Below are positions 44,313 through 52,425 of a stretch of 64,000 nucleotides of DNA, piece by piece; position 1 is the stretch's first letter, and each line of letters opens with the position of its first letter. The position numbers were made by a program, and so were the translations under genes. This DNA is from Candidatus Altarchaeales archaeon ex4484_96 (lineage in GTDB: Archaea > Altiarchaeota > Altiarchaeia > IMC4 > QMZM01). Under the pieces are notes generated by a model. It did not search any database and was not told the origin of the DNA. It was given only the letters and a program-made list of their open reading frames with translations. The DNA lies in NCBI GenBank assembly GCA_002254405.1, contig NJDH01000003.1, positions 1-64,000 on the forward strand. Reading direction: 5' to 3'.

Positions 44313-45260
44313 ATGAGAAACAAAAGTTTTATTGTTGTTGCCATGGTACTGGCTTTGATGTTTGTTCCCTTAGTGCATCATGTAGAGGCATCACATGATT
44401 CTCCCGGGCAGGCGTTCGCTAAAAATGTTCCAGACACCTTAACCTTTCTCCTAAAAAGAGTTTTATACTATACTGTGGCGTTTAATTACGCCAGCCGCGG
44501 TCTTGATGTTCTATCATCCAGCCTGGAGGAATTTATCCTCATGAATCCCTCACCCCAGCACCCGGTTGTACTGGATATTATCCGGTTTTTTGTCTCGCTT
44601 CTGCAACCCTTTTATGTGCTTGCTATTTCTATAACAGGGTTTTATCTTATCTTTGTCTCATCATCTCCTGCAGGAAGAAACAAGGCTAAAAGCACATTAA
44701 TTAAGCTGGTTTTCTCTCTCGTCATCATATCCCTGACTCCTCAGGTGATGACCATAGCATTATATACTACCGAAAATATCACCAGCTCTATATTAGGCCA
44801 GGCTGACATATCCTACTATACCTATGCGTTAAATGAGGCGATGAACACATTACAGTGGATTCATCTGTGGGCTTCATTGATTAACATTGAGATGGGTTAT
44901 TATTCTTTTCTGCCGCCTTTTTTCATAGTATGGGGTACTTATGTGATGCTTACCTTAAGGTTTATCGCTGTTTTATTGTGGATTGTTATGTTTCCGCTTG
45001 CTGTTTTCCTTTATTCATTTACTTTCACGAAAAACATCGGGAGAAACATGCTTGAGCAAACAATTTTATGGAGCAGCATGCAAATATTCAATGCTTTATT
45101 GGTGGCTGTGGCAGCAATAGGCATGATATCCAAGGAACCTGGGTTTATGCACATACAAGCCCTTATTTCCGGAATAGATATTATTTTGATTGCGGGTGTG
45201 TTTAGTTTGGTTGTTGCTCCCGCTTTGATGTTGATTTGGTTCAGGAATTTTTTGCCTTAA
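44313..45260 (+). CDS. VirB6/TrbL-like membrane protein, copy 2
   Basis: 315 residues, the shortest copy. It has a signal peptide (ALMFVPLVHHVEA), the block IIRFFVSLLQPFYVLAISIT with GFYLIF, the loop SSPAGRNKAKSTL, and LRFIAVLLWIVMFPLAVFLY leading to FTKNIGRNMLEQTILWSSMQ. The central loop of copy 1 is missing. It starts one base after copy 1 ends. It is closest to copy 1 in the C-terminal block. Confidence 0.68.
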   Translation: MRNKSFIVVAMVLALMFVPLVHHVEASHDSPGQAFAKNVPDTLTFLLKRVLYYTVAFNYASRGLDVLSSSLEEFILMNPSPQHPVVLDIIRFFVSLLQPFYVLAISITGFYLIFVSSSPAGRNKAKSTLIKLVFSLVIISLTPQVMTIALYTTENITSSILGQADISYYTYALNEAMNTLQWIHLWASLINIEMGYYSFLPPFFIVWGTYVMLTLRFIAVLLWIVMFPLAVFLYSFTFTKNIGRNMLEQTILWSSMQIFNALLVAVAAIGMISKEPGFMHIQALISGIDIILIAGVFSLVVAPALMLIWFRNFLP

Positions 45261-45264
45261 AAAA

Positions 45265-46446
45265 ATGAAAAAAAACAAAATAAGGGTTCGAAAGATTGCA
45301 ATGGTTTTGCTCATCATTATTGTTTTATCGTTGAATGTTAACTCCCAGTTTTTAACGGATTTATGGAGCAACACAAAAAAACACTTCAAGGGTGAAGGAT
45401 TACTTAACCCTAAATCGTTTTTCGGTGAGAGCATCGGGTACTTCATCAGGATGATTCTGGTGGTGAAGGTGATATACGGGGGATTTATCCCAAAATATGC
45501 ATTGTCCTTCCCGCATAATTTTTATGAGGCTATAATGTCTAATCCATCCCCTTATGACCCTGGCATATTTAATCTGCTGGTGTTCATGATTAAAATACTT
45601 CAACCGGTTTATATCATGCTTATTCTGGCTGCCGGGTTTTATGTGCTTTTCATGCAGTCGTCTCTTTCATCACGCTCTAAGGCGAAGAATCTGCTTATCA
45701 GACTTTTGATTTCGATGCTTGTTTTATCGCTTTCCATCCCGATAATAAATCTTTTGCTGGGTTTATCAGAGGGTGTTACTGAATCGGTTTTTGGCCTTAT
45801 TAGCAGGCAGGAGATAAAGCATACATTGGGCGGTGCAGTCCATAATCTTTTTTGGGTTTATGCTTTGACAGCAGTTCCTCACACAGACATAGGACTACCT
45901 TATTTAACCCTTCTTTTTGCGATGGCGTTTCTCCCATATATAGTTCTTGGTTTGCGTTATATACTAATAACCATGTTCATGGTCTTGTTCCCTCTTGGAG
46001 TGTTTTTCTACACCCTCCCCTGGCTTAAGGGGATAGGCAAAAAGATACTAGAACAGCTTATTGTGTGGATCTTTTTGCAGATTTTTATTGCATTGATTAT
46101 TGTGGTGTTCGTCGGTATCGGCTTGACCATAGAAGATCATGTAGTCTATAACGCCAAGATATCCTTATCTAATCTTAGGGGCATGTATGATGTTACCGGA
46201 ATGCTTGCTTTAACCCCAACAGGTATTGATGTCGGTAAATATTTTGGTTTCTGGGGTGTGCTGCTTGGTGGAGTAATCGGCGCGGGTGTGGGGGTTGCCC
46301 CGATAGAGTTTCTCCTGTGCCACTTTTATGAGGCCCTGCCGGCAACCATAAACATCGTGTATTTCGTACTGGGGGCTACAATATATGCAATGCTCGCTAT
46401 TTTCCCTCTCATATGGTCCCATCACCTCCATGATTTCCTACCATGA
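45265..46446 (+). CDS. VirB6/TrbL-like membrane protein, copy 3
   Basis: 393 residues. Block LLVFMIKILQPVYIMLILAA with GFYVLF, loop SSLSSRSKAKNLL (Pro of the loop replaced by Leu), and LRYILITMFMVLFPLGVFFY with LKGIGKKILEQLIVWIFLQI. After this it carries an extra Gly-rich pair of helices (FWGVLLGGVIGAGVGVAPIE) before a last helix, absent in copies 1 and 2. Starts four bases after copy 2. Confidence 0.68.
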   Translation: MKKNKIRVRKIAMVLLIIIVLSLNVNSQFLTDLWSNTKKHFKGEGLLNPKSFFGESIGYFIRMILVVKVIYGGFIPKYALSFPHNFYEAIMSNPSPYDPGIFNLLVFMIKILQPVYIMLILAAGFYVLFMQSSLSSRSKAKNLLIRLLISMLVLSLSIPIINLLLGLSEGVTESVFGLISRQEIKHTLGGAVHNLFWVYALTAVPHTDIGLPYLTLLFAMAFLPYIVLGLRYILITMFMVLFPLGVFFYTLPWLKGIGKKILEQLIVWIFLQIFIALIIVVFVGIGLTIEDHVVYNAKISLSNLRGMYDVTGMLALTPTGIDVGKYFGFWGVLLGGVIGAGVGVAPIEFLLCHFYEALPATINIVYFVLGATIYAMLAIFPLIWSHHLHDFLP

Positions 46447-47519
46447 AAAACAAAACAAAAACCCTGGTATTGGCTTTGATTTTGGTTTATTTAGCGGGGG
46501 CGCTCTCGTTGGATGTGTTAGCCACTAAAATGAAGGGCGCTTATTCCAAGGCACCCTGGGGTGAGGGATTCATTAATGTCTTTACCTCGGAAGCGGCTAA
46601 GTTTTCCAGGAAAGGTCTTATAATCTGGTCTGGTAGTCTGGTTCATGATTTTTATCTCAGCATTTACCCTAACATGCCCACATTAATAACAGCTAATCCC
46701 CCTATGTGGAGTATCAAGCATTTCATGGGTTTCTTCATCAATCTCATAGAGCCGTTTTATATTGTGGCTATTATGTTAACGGGGTTTTATATTATTTTTG
46801 TCTCACAGTCTCCTGTAAACCGGGCTAAGGCAAAAAAATGGTTTGGGAAGCTTATAATAGGGTTGGTTCTCATCTCCATATCACCCCTCCTCGTTGAAGT
46901 ACTGTATTTTATCTCCAGCAACCTCTCAAAGCAGATTATGAATCTCGCTGACGTGGAGCTGGCCTTGGGTTCGTTTAAGGCAGCCTCGCAGGGTTTATGG
47001 GATATGTTCAAATATCTGACAATGATACACAGATACGGTGGCGTGGAGATATTCCTCATTGATACCGTGGTAATGATGGCATTGTATCTTATCATGTTTA
47101 TGAGATATATTATGGCTGGTTTATTGGCTGTGCTTTTGCCTGCAGCATTGTTTTTTTATTCATGGGATTTAACCAGAAACGTGGGGAAGATGATGTTTGA
47201 GCAATTGATTATATGGATTTTCATGCAGATGGGTTGGGCTGTTGGGTTGGTTATTGTCTCTGTTGCAGTGGTTACGTTACCGTCTGTTGCTCCTAGTATG
47301 CCGATAGAGTTCTTGTATATCACATCGCTTCTTTTTATGATGGCTGTTCCGTTCATGATACTTGGTGTTATGAACTGGATGGGTTTGTCGATTTTCATGT
47401 TCGAGGTTGTGCAGGCCGCTCCCTTAAGCAGCGGTGCTGTGTTGTTTGGTGAAACCACGATAGAGAGGAAACCCGTGGTTGAGGAGGAGGTGATTGTTAA
47501 GCCACCGGAGGATTACTGA
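46443..47519 (+). CDS. VirB6/TrbL-like membrane protein, copy 4
   Basis: 358 residues. Block FMGFFINLIEPFYIVAIMLT with GFYIIF, loop QSPVNRAKAKKWF, and MRYIMAGLLAVLLPAALFFY with LTRNVGKMMFEQLIIWIFMQ. Unlike copies 1-3 it ends in an acidic soluble tail (ERKPVVEEEVIVKPPEDY), presumably cytoplasmic. The ATG overlaps the copy 3 stop (ATGA), so translation is coupled. Confidence 0.68.
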   Translation: MKNKTKTLVLALILVYLAGALSLDVLATKMKGAYSKAPWGEGFINVFTSEAAKFSRKGLIIWSGSLVHDFYLSIYPNMPTLITANPPMWSIKHFMGFFINLIEPFYIVAIMLTGFYIIFVSQSPVNRAKAKKWFGKLIIGLVLISISPLLVEVLYFISSNLSKQIMNLADVELALGSFKAASQGLWDMFKYLTMIHRYGGVEIFLIDTVVMMALYLIMFMRYIMAGLLAVLLPAALFFYSWDLTRNVGKMMFEQLIIWIFMQMGWAVGLVIVSVAVVTLPSVAPSMPIEFLYITSLLFMMAVPFMILGVMNWMGLSIFMFEVVQAAPLSSGAVLFGETTIERKPVVEEEVIVKPPEDY

Positions 47520-47524
47520 ATAAA

Positions 47525-49021
47525 ATGAATCAATACCCTAAAAGTATCTGGTTTGTTGTTTTCCTTATTATTCTAGCCTTAACCCTAAACGCCAGCTCAT
47601 TAAACCTGGGTGAATCATCTCCTTCAAGCGAGTCGGCTGCGGGGGTGGAACAAAGCAGCTGTCGCATTCTGCCGGGCACCCCGGAATACGATGAATACAT
47701 CGAGCCATGCGAGATAGACAGCGATTGCGTGAGGTTTATGAAAGAATACAGCAACCTGATGCAAAAAGACACCTGCGACGCATTAAGGGAGACGATAATC
47801 GAAGCCTGCGATATAGCCGAAGCCGAGGAAAAGGAGGTATTGATTGCCGTGCAGCTGGGATTAGACCCCCCGGGCGGAACAGAGCAAACAGAAAGTCCGC
47901 TTGTTGAAGGCAGGGGAGTGAGGTTTTACTCTGACACACCCCTGGCGATGCCCCATGAAAGGCTTTCTGATATCGCAACCAACTATTTTGATTTCACGAT
48001 GAACGAGGGCACCCACATCTATGCTTCGGTCATTGGGGAGAGGGAGGGGCTGAATCCGACAGAATGCTCTACCACGGTTGAAACATGGAATGAAGGTATT
48101 CATTCCTCTGATCATACGGTGAACGAGATGGTGGACAGCGCACTCGCTATTATTCTAAGCGCTGAAGGGAAACATCATAGTGGTCTAATCAAGTGGATGG
48201 AAAGTGTAACAGGTTTTATTCATTTACCCCTCACCGAGGCTGTTAAGTCAGAGTTCGCTAAGTCTTTCGGGGGCAGGTTTCTTGTCGGATGGCTTGGGGT
48301 TAAAATAGGAATACTCGACAAGCTTGAGGTAATGTGCAATGACATAGACTACTTCATTTTGCTTAAACCTAACCTGACCGAACCGGTTGTAGTGAACACC
48401 CTGGATTTTTTCATCAACCTGCTTGAGCCATTTTATCTGCTGGCCATCGGCGCAACAATATTTTATCTACTATCCACGTCATCATCCCCGCTTGGTCGGG
48501 CGCGGGCTAAATCCACGCTTCTTAGGATGATAATATCGGTGGGTTTCATCATCCTCACCATACCAATATTCCAACTCCTATTGGATTTAACTCACATAAT
48601 ATCAGCCTATACAATGGATTTGGTTGACATCAATATCACCAAAACCTTTTTATGCACTGAATGCATCAACGCCCTCAACTACGAGTATCTTGTTATCATG
48701 CTGATAGCCTTCTTCACGGGATTGTTTATCGCTTTATTCCAGATAATCTTTTATTTGGGTGCGATGATTATACTGGTTTTAAGGTATTTTATGGTGATAA
48801 TGTGGGCGATTTTCTTCCCCTTCACGATTTTTTTCAACTCGTTTCATCTAACCCGGCGTCTGGGTCATGAGATGCTTTTTCAGACCGGCTGGTGGATTGC
48901 GATGCAGTTTATTGAGGCGCTGGTTTTCCTGGTGGATGGCTATGATGATTGTATCGTTTTCGGCTCTGGAGGTGCCCTGGCTTTCAGGCACAGCCGATAT
49001 GGCAGAGGAAGCCGAGTTTGA
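47525..49021 (+). CDS. VirB6/TrbL-like membrane protein, copy 5, probable 3' frameshift
   Basis: 498 residues as read. A ~250-residue soluble N-terminal domain with Cys and acidic residues (CRILPGTPEYDEYIEPCEID) is unique to this copy. The family part follows: LDFFINLLEPFYLLAIGATI, loop SSPLGRARAKSTL, LRYFMVIMWAIFFPFTIFFN, and HLTRRLGHEMLFQTGWWIAM. The last helix breaks off into polar residues after EALVFLV. In the +1 frame the helix continues (WWMAMMIVSFSALEVPW) and ends in an acidic, Pro-rich tail like copy 4. The true end is probably 49088. Confidence 0.65.
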   Translation: MNQYPKSIWFVVFLIILALTLNASSLNLGESSPSSESAAGVEQSSCRILPGTPEYDEYIEPCEIDSDCVRFMKEYSNLMQKDTCDALRETIIEACDIAEAEEKEVLIAVQLGLDPPGGTEQTESPLVEGRGVRFYSDTPLAMPHERLSDIATNYFDFTMNEGTHIYASVIGEREGLNPTECSTTVETWNEGIHSSDHTVNEMVDSALAIILSAEGKHHSGLIKWMESVTGFIHLPLTEAVKSEFAKSFGGRFLVGWLGVKIGILDKLEVMCNDIDYFILLKPNLTEPVVVNTLDFFINLLEPFYLLAIGATIFYLLSTSSSPLGRARAKSTLLRMIISVGFIILTIPIFQLLLDLTHIISAYTMDLVDINITKTFLCTECINALNYEYLVIMLIAFFTGLFIALFQIIFYLGAMIILVLRYFMVIMWAIFFPFTIFFNSFHLTRRLGHEMLFQTGWWIAMQFIEALVFLVDGYDDCIVFGSGGALAFRHSRYGRGSRV

Positions 49022-49088
49022 ATCATACAAGAAGGAGGAAATCACGCCACCGGATTCGGTTGGCCCCCCCAAGGGGCCTTTGTGGTGA
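48926..49088 (+). pseudogene. Frameshifted 3' end of VirB6-like copy 5
   Basis: The frame ending at TGA 49086-49088 encodes a hydrophobic helix and then ADMAEEAEFESYKKEEITPP with a PDSVGPPKGPLW end, a sensible cytoplasmic tail. A single extra base in TTTTCCTGG (about 48925-48933) would explain the switch. No separate start codon with an RBS is needed if the two frames are one gene. Confidence 0.5.
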
Positions 49089-49140
49089 TAATACTATTTT
49101 ACCTGTTTAAACCAAATAATTAATTCAATGGGGAAATAAG

Positions 49141-49665
49141 ATGAGATTGGATAAATCCGATTTAAGGGCGTTGGGGTATAAGGGTATTGCGGCTGGGTTC
49201 ATTATTGCAGCGGTTTTGGCTTTCATCTATCAGCTTCTGACTGGAATGCCTTTTATTGTTGGTTTATTGGCGATGTTGTTGGCGGTTTTCGGGAGTTATC
49301 TGGTTTTCATGTCCTTTGAGAAAGAGGTGGTTCCCCCGAAAATGGATGAAGGCGAGTCGATATTACTGGAGAGCATAGACCAGGGTTATGTGTTGTTTCC
49401 CTCCAGAAGAGGCCGTCTGCTGGGTCGGCGCTCACATAAGTATATGGGCCTTTATCTCACCAACAAGAGAATAATCGGCAAGGAGATTGATGTGGTCTTG
49501 GATATTCCTCTTGAATCCATCAAGTCTGTGGTTTTGGAGAGTAAGCTTTTTAGGGATTATCTGAGAATAAATTATCTTGTGAACAATGTGGAAAAGGATG
49601 TTTTGGTTGTTCCAGGGGATAGCGCTTTATGGAATCAGAAACTAAGAGAGCTTGGAGTGGGCTGA
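49141..49665 (+). CDS. Membrane protein with PH/GRAM-like domain
   Basis: 174 residues. Two adjacent helices (about 14-33 and 39-58: IAAGFIIAAVLAFIYQLL; VGLLAMLLAVFGSYLVFMSF) are followed by a cytoplasmic beta-rich domain. Its sequence (YMGLYLTNKRIIGKEIDVVL, then IPLESIKSVVLESKLFRDYL) is the 'g.lylTn.Rli......iPl..i..v' pattern of bacterial PH (bPH) and GRAM-like domains. It lies between the VirB6-like array and the peptidase gene and probably belongs to the island. Role unknown; membrane scaffolding is a guess. Confidence 0.7.
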   Translation: MRLDKSDLRALGYKGIAAGFIIAAVLAFIYQLLTGMPFIVGLLAMLLAVFGSYLVFMSFEKEVVPPKMDEGESILLESIDQGYVLFPSRRGRLLGRRSHKYMGLYLTNKRIIGKEIDVVLDIPLESIKSVVLESKLFRDYLRINYLVNNVEKDVLVVPGDSALWNQKLRELGVG

Positions 49666-50417
49666 AGAGGCTTATTTTTTTGTTGGTTTTGTTTACCCTG
49701 TTCCCCCCCTTCCAAGCACATGCTCAGTGTACTGGATCACCCCAGCCGGGTGCTTCATGCCACGGGTACATCCTCAGCAGCGCAGATATAAGCAACCCAA
49801 CGGCTCAATGCAGTGATATGTCGCCTAAGCTTGTTGAGCTGCTTAACTGCATGGAGGGCTATCTACCTGAGAAGGCGAAGGTTATAAGCTCGGTCTCTGA
49901 TTCACAGGGCATGGATCGGTGCATTCCAAGTGAACACAGCAGACCACCTTGTGCTCATGTCATTTATTCATGCCACTATGGGGGGAGGGATTGCATTGGC
50001 CAATCCTATGCGGTGGATTTTAAAAACAGCGAATGCTATGCTGAGATAAGGCAGGCTTTGGCTTACTGCGGCGGAGGCAGGATTAAAACATACTCAACAC
50101 ACATCCACGTAAGTGTGGGGTGTGAAAATGGATGCAACTGTGACTGCGGTTTGACTAAAGTAAACCCTGTCACACCAGAATTTAATGCTGTGGCGAAGGT
50201 GGGGAAAACAGCAACCAGCATTGAAGAGAAAAACGTTATTGTTAAAGTGGGGGATATGGTCTATTTTGATGCCAGTGATTCCGTTGGCGTGGGCAGTTTC
50301 AGTTGGGATTATGCTGACGGGAACACAGCAACGGGAGCATCCCCCTCACACAGTTTTTCCTCTGAGGGAACCTATACTGTGGCCTTGACTTTCACCGGAA
50401 ACCTCAACCTCGGTTAA
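49629..50417 (+). CDS. M15-like peptidase with PKD domain, first part of a frameshifted gene
   Basis: 262 residues as read. A signal peptide (LIFLLVLFTLFPPFQAHA) precedes a Cys-rich domain with EHSRPPCAHVIYSCHYGGRD, YAVDF and THIHVSVGC. The 'H......YAVDF ... HIHV' arrangement is that of M15 (D-Ala-D-Ala carboxypeptidase/VanY) zinc peptidases. A PKD-like domain (VGDMVYFDASDSVGVGSFSW) comes next. The frame then hits a stop just after VALTFTG, while the next frame continues with a second PKD. Archaea lack murein, so the target could be a pseudomurein or protein crosslink, or a bacterial neighbour (inference). Confidence 0.7.
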   Translation: MESETKRAWSGLKRLIFLLVLFTLFPPFQAHAQCTGSPQPGASCHGYILSSADISNPTAQCSDMSPKLVELLNCMEGYLPEKAKVISSVSDSQGMDRCIPSEHSRPPCAHVIYSCHYGGRDCIGQSYAVDFKNSECYAEIRQALAYCGGGRIKTYSTHIHVSVGCENGCNCDCGLTKVNPVTPEFNAVAKVGKTATSIEEKNVIVKVGDMVYFDASDSVGVGSFSWDYADGNTATGASPSHSFSSEGTYTVALTFTGNLNLG

Positions 50418-50591
50418 TCAAAAAACAATCACCATAGGCGTTGGGGACACAGCTTTCTTTGACGCAAGCCAGTCTATCGGAACCGGAAGTTTCAGTTGGG
50501 ATTATGCTGACGGGAACACAGCAACGGGAGCATCCCCCTCACACAGTTTTTCCTCTGAGGGAACCTATACTGTGGCCTTGACTTTCACCGG
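50295..50591 (+). repeat. 104-bp exact direct repeat inside the PKD-coding region
   Basis: 50295-50398 and 50488-50591 are identical (AGTTTCAGTTGGGATTATGC to TTTCACCGG). The offset is 193 bp, which is not a multiple of three, so the two copies lie in different frames. The repeat is recent or maintained by gene conversion. It marks the frameshift site of the peptidase-PKD gene, where assembly error is also possible. Confidence 0.9.
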
Positions 50592-51186
50592 GTTAACCGC
50601 TCAGGCGGCGGTTAGAAGCAGCTGGGAATCAGAACAGGTTCAGGAGGTAGAGTGCTGTGAAATATGCATAGAGATATGGGGTGAGATGTGCGGCGGATAC
50701 GCGAATTGCTCGAAAGACTGTGAATCATGCTGCGGGGACTGGTGCAAGGATTTGGATGACGAACCGGTTAAAAAACAGTGCGAGGCCGTGTGCGAAGGCA
50801 GATGCAAAAGCTATTTTGCTGTAAGTGAAATACTTGGTTTGATTTCCACGGTATCCATTATCCTTGCGGCAATAATCTTTGCACTCCATGCAATAGCATT
50901 ATTGGTTTCTTTCGGACCCTATGAGCGAAGCGAAGCGAAAAGATCAATTAAGTATGTGATTATTGTCTTGGTCCTGTTTGCTCTAATATTTCATATAGTC
51001 AACATTTTGTATGCACCTTTTAGGGTTCCTGGGGGGGAAACCACCAACCCAACATGTCTAGATTGCTCTAATATACAAACATGCAGTGATTATAACATGT
51101 ATCTGGGTTACCAGGATTGCATATTAAATGTATGTGATGTTCACGATACCTGTTATGTGGATAAAGACCAACAGTGTGCGAGCTGA
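50572..51186 (+). CDS. Second part of frameshifted gene: PKD end, Cys-rich stalk, pilin hairpin
   Basis: This frame is open from 50389, not only from the GTG at 50572. Read from there it gives ETSTSVNQKTITIGVGDTAF and a second PKD that continues the first part seamlessly. Then come a Cys-rich segment (CCEICIEIWGEMCGGYANCS), one VirB2-like hairpin (SVSI-type helix, loop SFGPYERSEAKRSIK, helix YVIIVLVLFALIFHIVNIL), and a Cys-rich exterior tail. The start codon in the middle of a repeat and the lack of an RBS argue that it is not an independent gene. Confidence 0.55.
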   Translation: MALTFTGLTAQAAVRSSWESEQVQEVECCEICIEIWGEMCGGYANCSKDCESCCGDWCKDLDDEPVKKQCEAVCEGRCKSYFAVSEILGLISTVSIILAAIIFALHAIALLVSFGPYERSEAKRSIKYVIIVLVLFALIFHIVNILYAPFRVPGGETTNPTCLDCSNIQTCSDYNMYLGYQDCILNVCDVHDTCYVDKDQQCAS

Positions 51187-51305
51187 AGTATAATCCCCCA
51201 TATAGCTGCGATTATTATGGGGTGGCAAGCTGCACCATGAACCCCTGTGAAATAGAGGGAAGTTGCATGGGGGATATAACAAATAGTGTGTGTGTTTCTG
51301 ATTAA
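51171..51305 (+). pseudogene. Third-frame C-terminal tail of the peptidase-PKD-hairpin gene
   Basis: After the TGA at 51184 a third segment, back in the frame of 49629, encodes ELKYNPPYSCDYYGVASCTM and NPCEIEGSCMGDITNSVCVS before TAA at 51303-51305. Its Cys spacing continues the preceding Cys-rich tail. The two shifts cancel (one base gained near 50398, one lost near 51177), so a full-length protein of about 550 residues can be rebuilt. Confidence 0.5.
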
Positions 51306-51366
51306 AGCAGTTAACTCCCTTTGTTAATATTTGTTTTATCATATTCTTGGTCTATATTATACTATA

Positions 51367-52425
51367 ATGGATTACCTGAAGCAGCCCGGGCGGCTTTATA
51401 TTTATCTCATCGGTCTGGTGCTTTTTTTTGTTACATTATCGGTTATGCTAAGATTTTTTGATGTATTCGTTTACGCCCTCTTCATATACTACATCACCCA
51501 GCCGATTAAGAAAAGACTAGACAATCGTATTAAATCCCCAAACCTGGTTATCGCAGTATCGCTTTTCGTTCTCGTACTCCCTGTTATACTCGCAGGGTTA
51601 TATGCGATGAGCGTGGCATCATACGAGCTGAACCTGCTATTATCCGCCAACAGCCTGCTTGTGGATGAATACCTCAGCAGCGGATTAACCAGGCTTGAGG
51701 AAATCTATCTCAATATGCAAGCCGTGGACCTGCTATACTACCTAAAAGAAGGAAGCATAGCAGTATACGATAACCTCATACTCCTCCTATACCATATCGC
51801 GGACATAATATTCAAGCTAATAATAACGTTTATTCTATCATACTATTTCCTGAGATACCACACCCAAATCAAAAAATATTATACTGAAACATTCACCCCA
51901 TCCGGGGGCAAGACGCTAACCGCATACACCGAAGCCGTGGACGCAGCATTACAGAAGATATTCTTCGGTAACATAATCACCATCATGGTAACATCGCTTA
52001 TCGGGGTGCTGGTGTTTCATCTATTCAATGCTTTCGCCAGCCCGCAGATGCAGATACCCTACCCCCTACTATTCGGCATACTATGCGGTTTGGGGACGCT
52101 TGTGCCGGCGGTGGGTATTAAAATCATCTGGGTGCCCTTGTTCGCTTACATGGGATTAGAGGCTTACCTTAATAATCTGCTGGCTTCCGAGTGGCCTATA
52201 TTATTAGGTTATCTTATCGTAGTCAATGTTTTCGTTGACTTCACGCCTGACCTGCTGCTTAGGCCTCTTGTAAGCGGCAAAGACATGCACAAGGGGTCCC
52301 TGATGCTGGCCTACATCTTCGGTCCGGCGGTATTCGGTTTCATGGGCTTGTTTCTGGGGCCGATTATTCTGATTCTTATAATAAAATTCTCTAAGATTAT
52401 TGTCCCGGAACTCAAAGATGGATGA
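51367..52425 (+). CDS. AI-2E/PerM family permease
   Basis: 352 residues from the ATG at 51367 (MDYLKQPGRLYIYLIG). About eight helices: FVYALFIYYITQPIKKRLDN near the N-terminus, a large soluble loop, then LLFGILCGLGTLVPAVGIKI and LVVNVF...TPDLLLRPLVSGKDM, which are the family's conserved 'G....iP..G' and 'p.v.g....l' blocks. Members export small solutes or ions; the substrate here is unknown. The 180 bp before it contain only the end of the frameshifted gene and an AT-rich promoter (TATATTATACTATAATGG). Confidence 0.82.
   Translation: MDYLKQPGRLYIYLIGLVLFFVTLSVMLRFFDVFVYALFIYYITQPIKKRLDNRIKSPNLVIAVSLFVLVLPVILAGLYAMSVASYELNLLLSANSLLVDEYLSSGLTRLEEIYLNMQAVDLLYYLKEGSIAVYDNLILLLYHIADIIFKLIITFILSYYFLRYHTQIKKYYTETFTPSGGKTLTAYTEAVDAALQKIFFGNIITIMVTSLIGVLVFHLFNAFASPQMQIPYPLLFGILCGLGTLVPAVGIKIIWVPLFAYMGLEAYLNNLLASEWPILLGYLIVVNVFVDFTPDLLLRPLVSGKDMHKGSLMLAYIFGPAVFGFMGLFLGPIILILIIKFSKIIVPELKDG

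Noticed and set aside
50390..50410. Programmed ribosomal frameshift
   Set aside because: No slippery heptamer or downstream stem is obvious, and a second opposite shift occurs at about 51177; repeat-associated mutation or assembly error is simpler.
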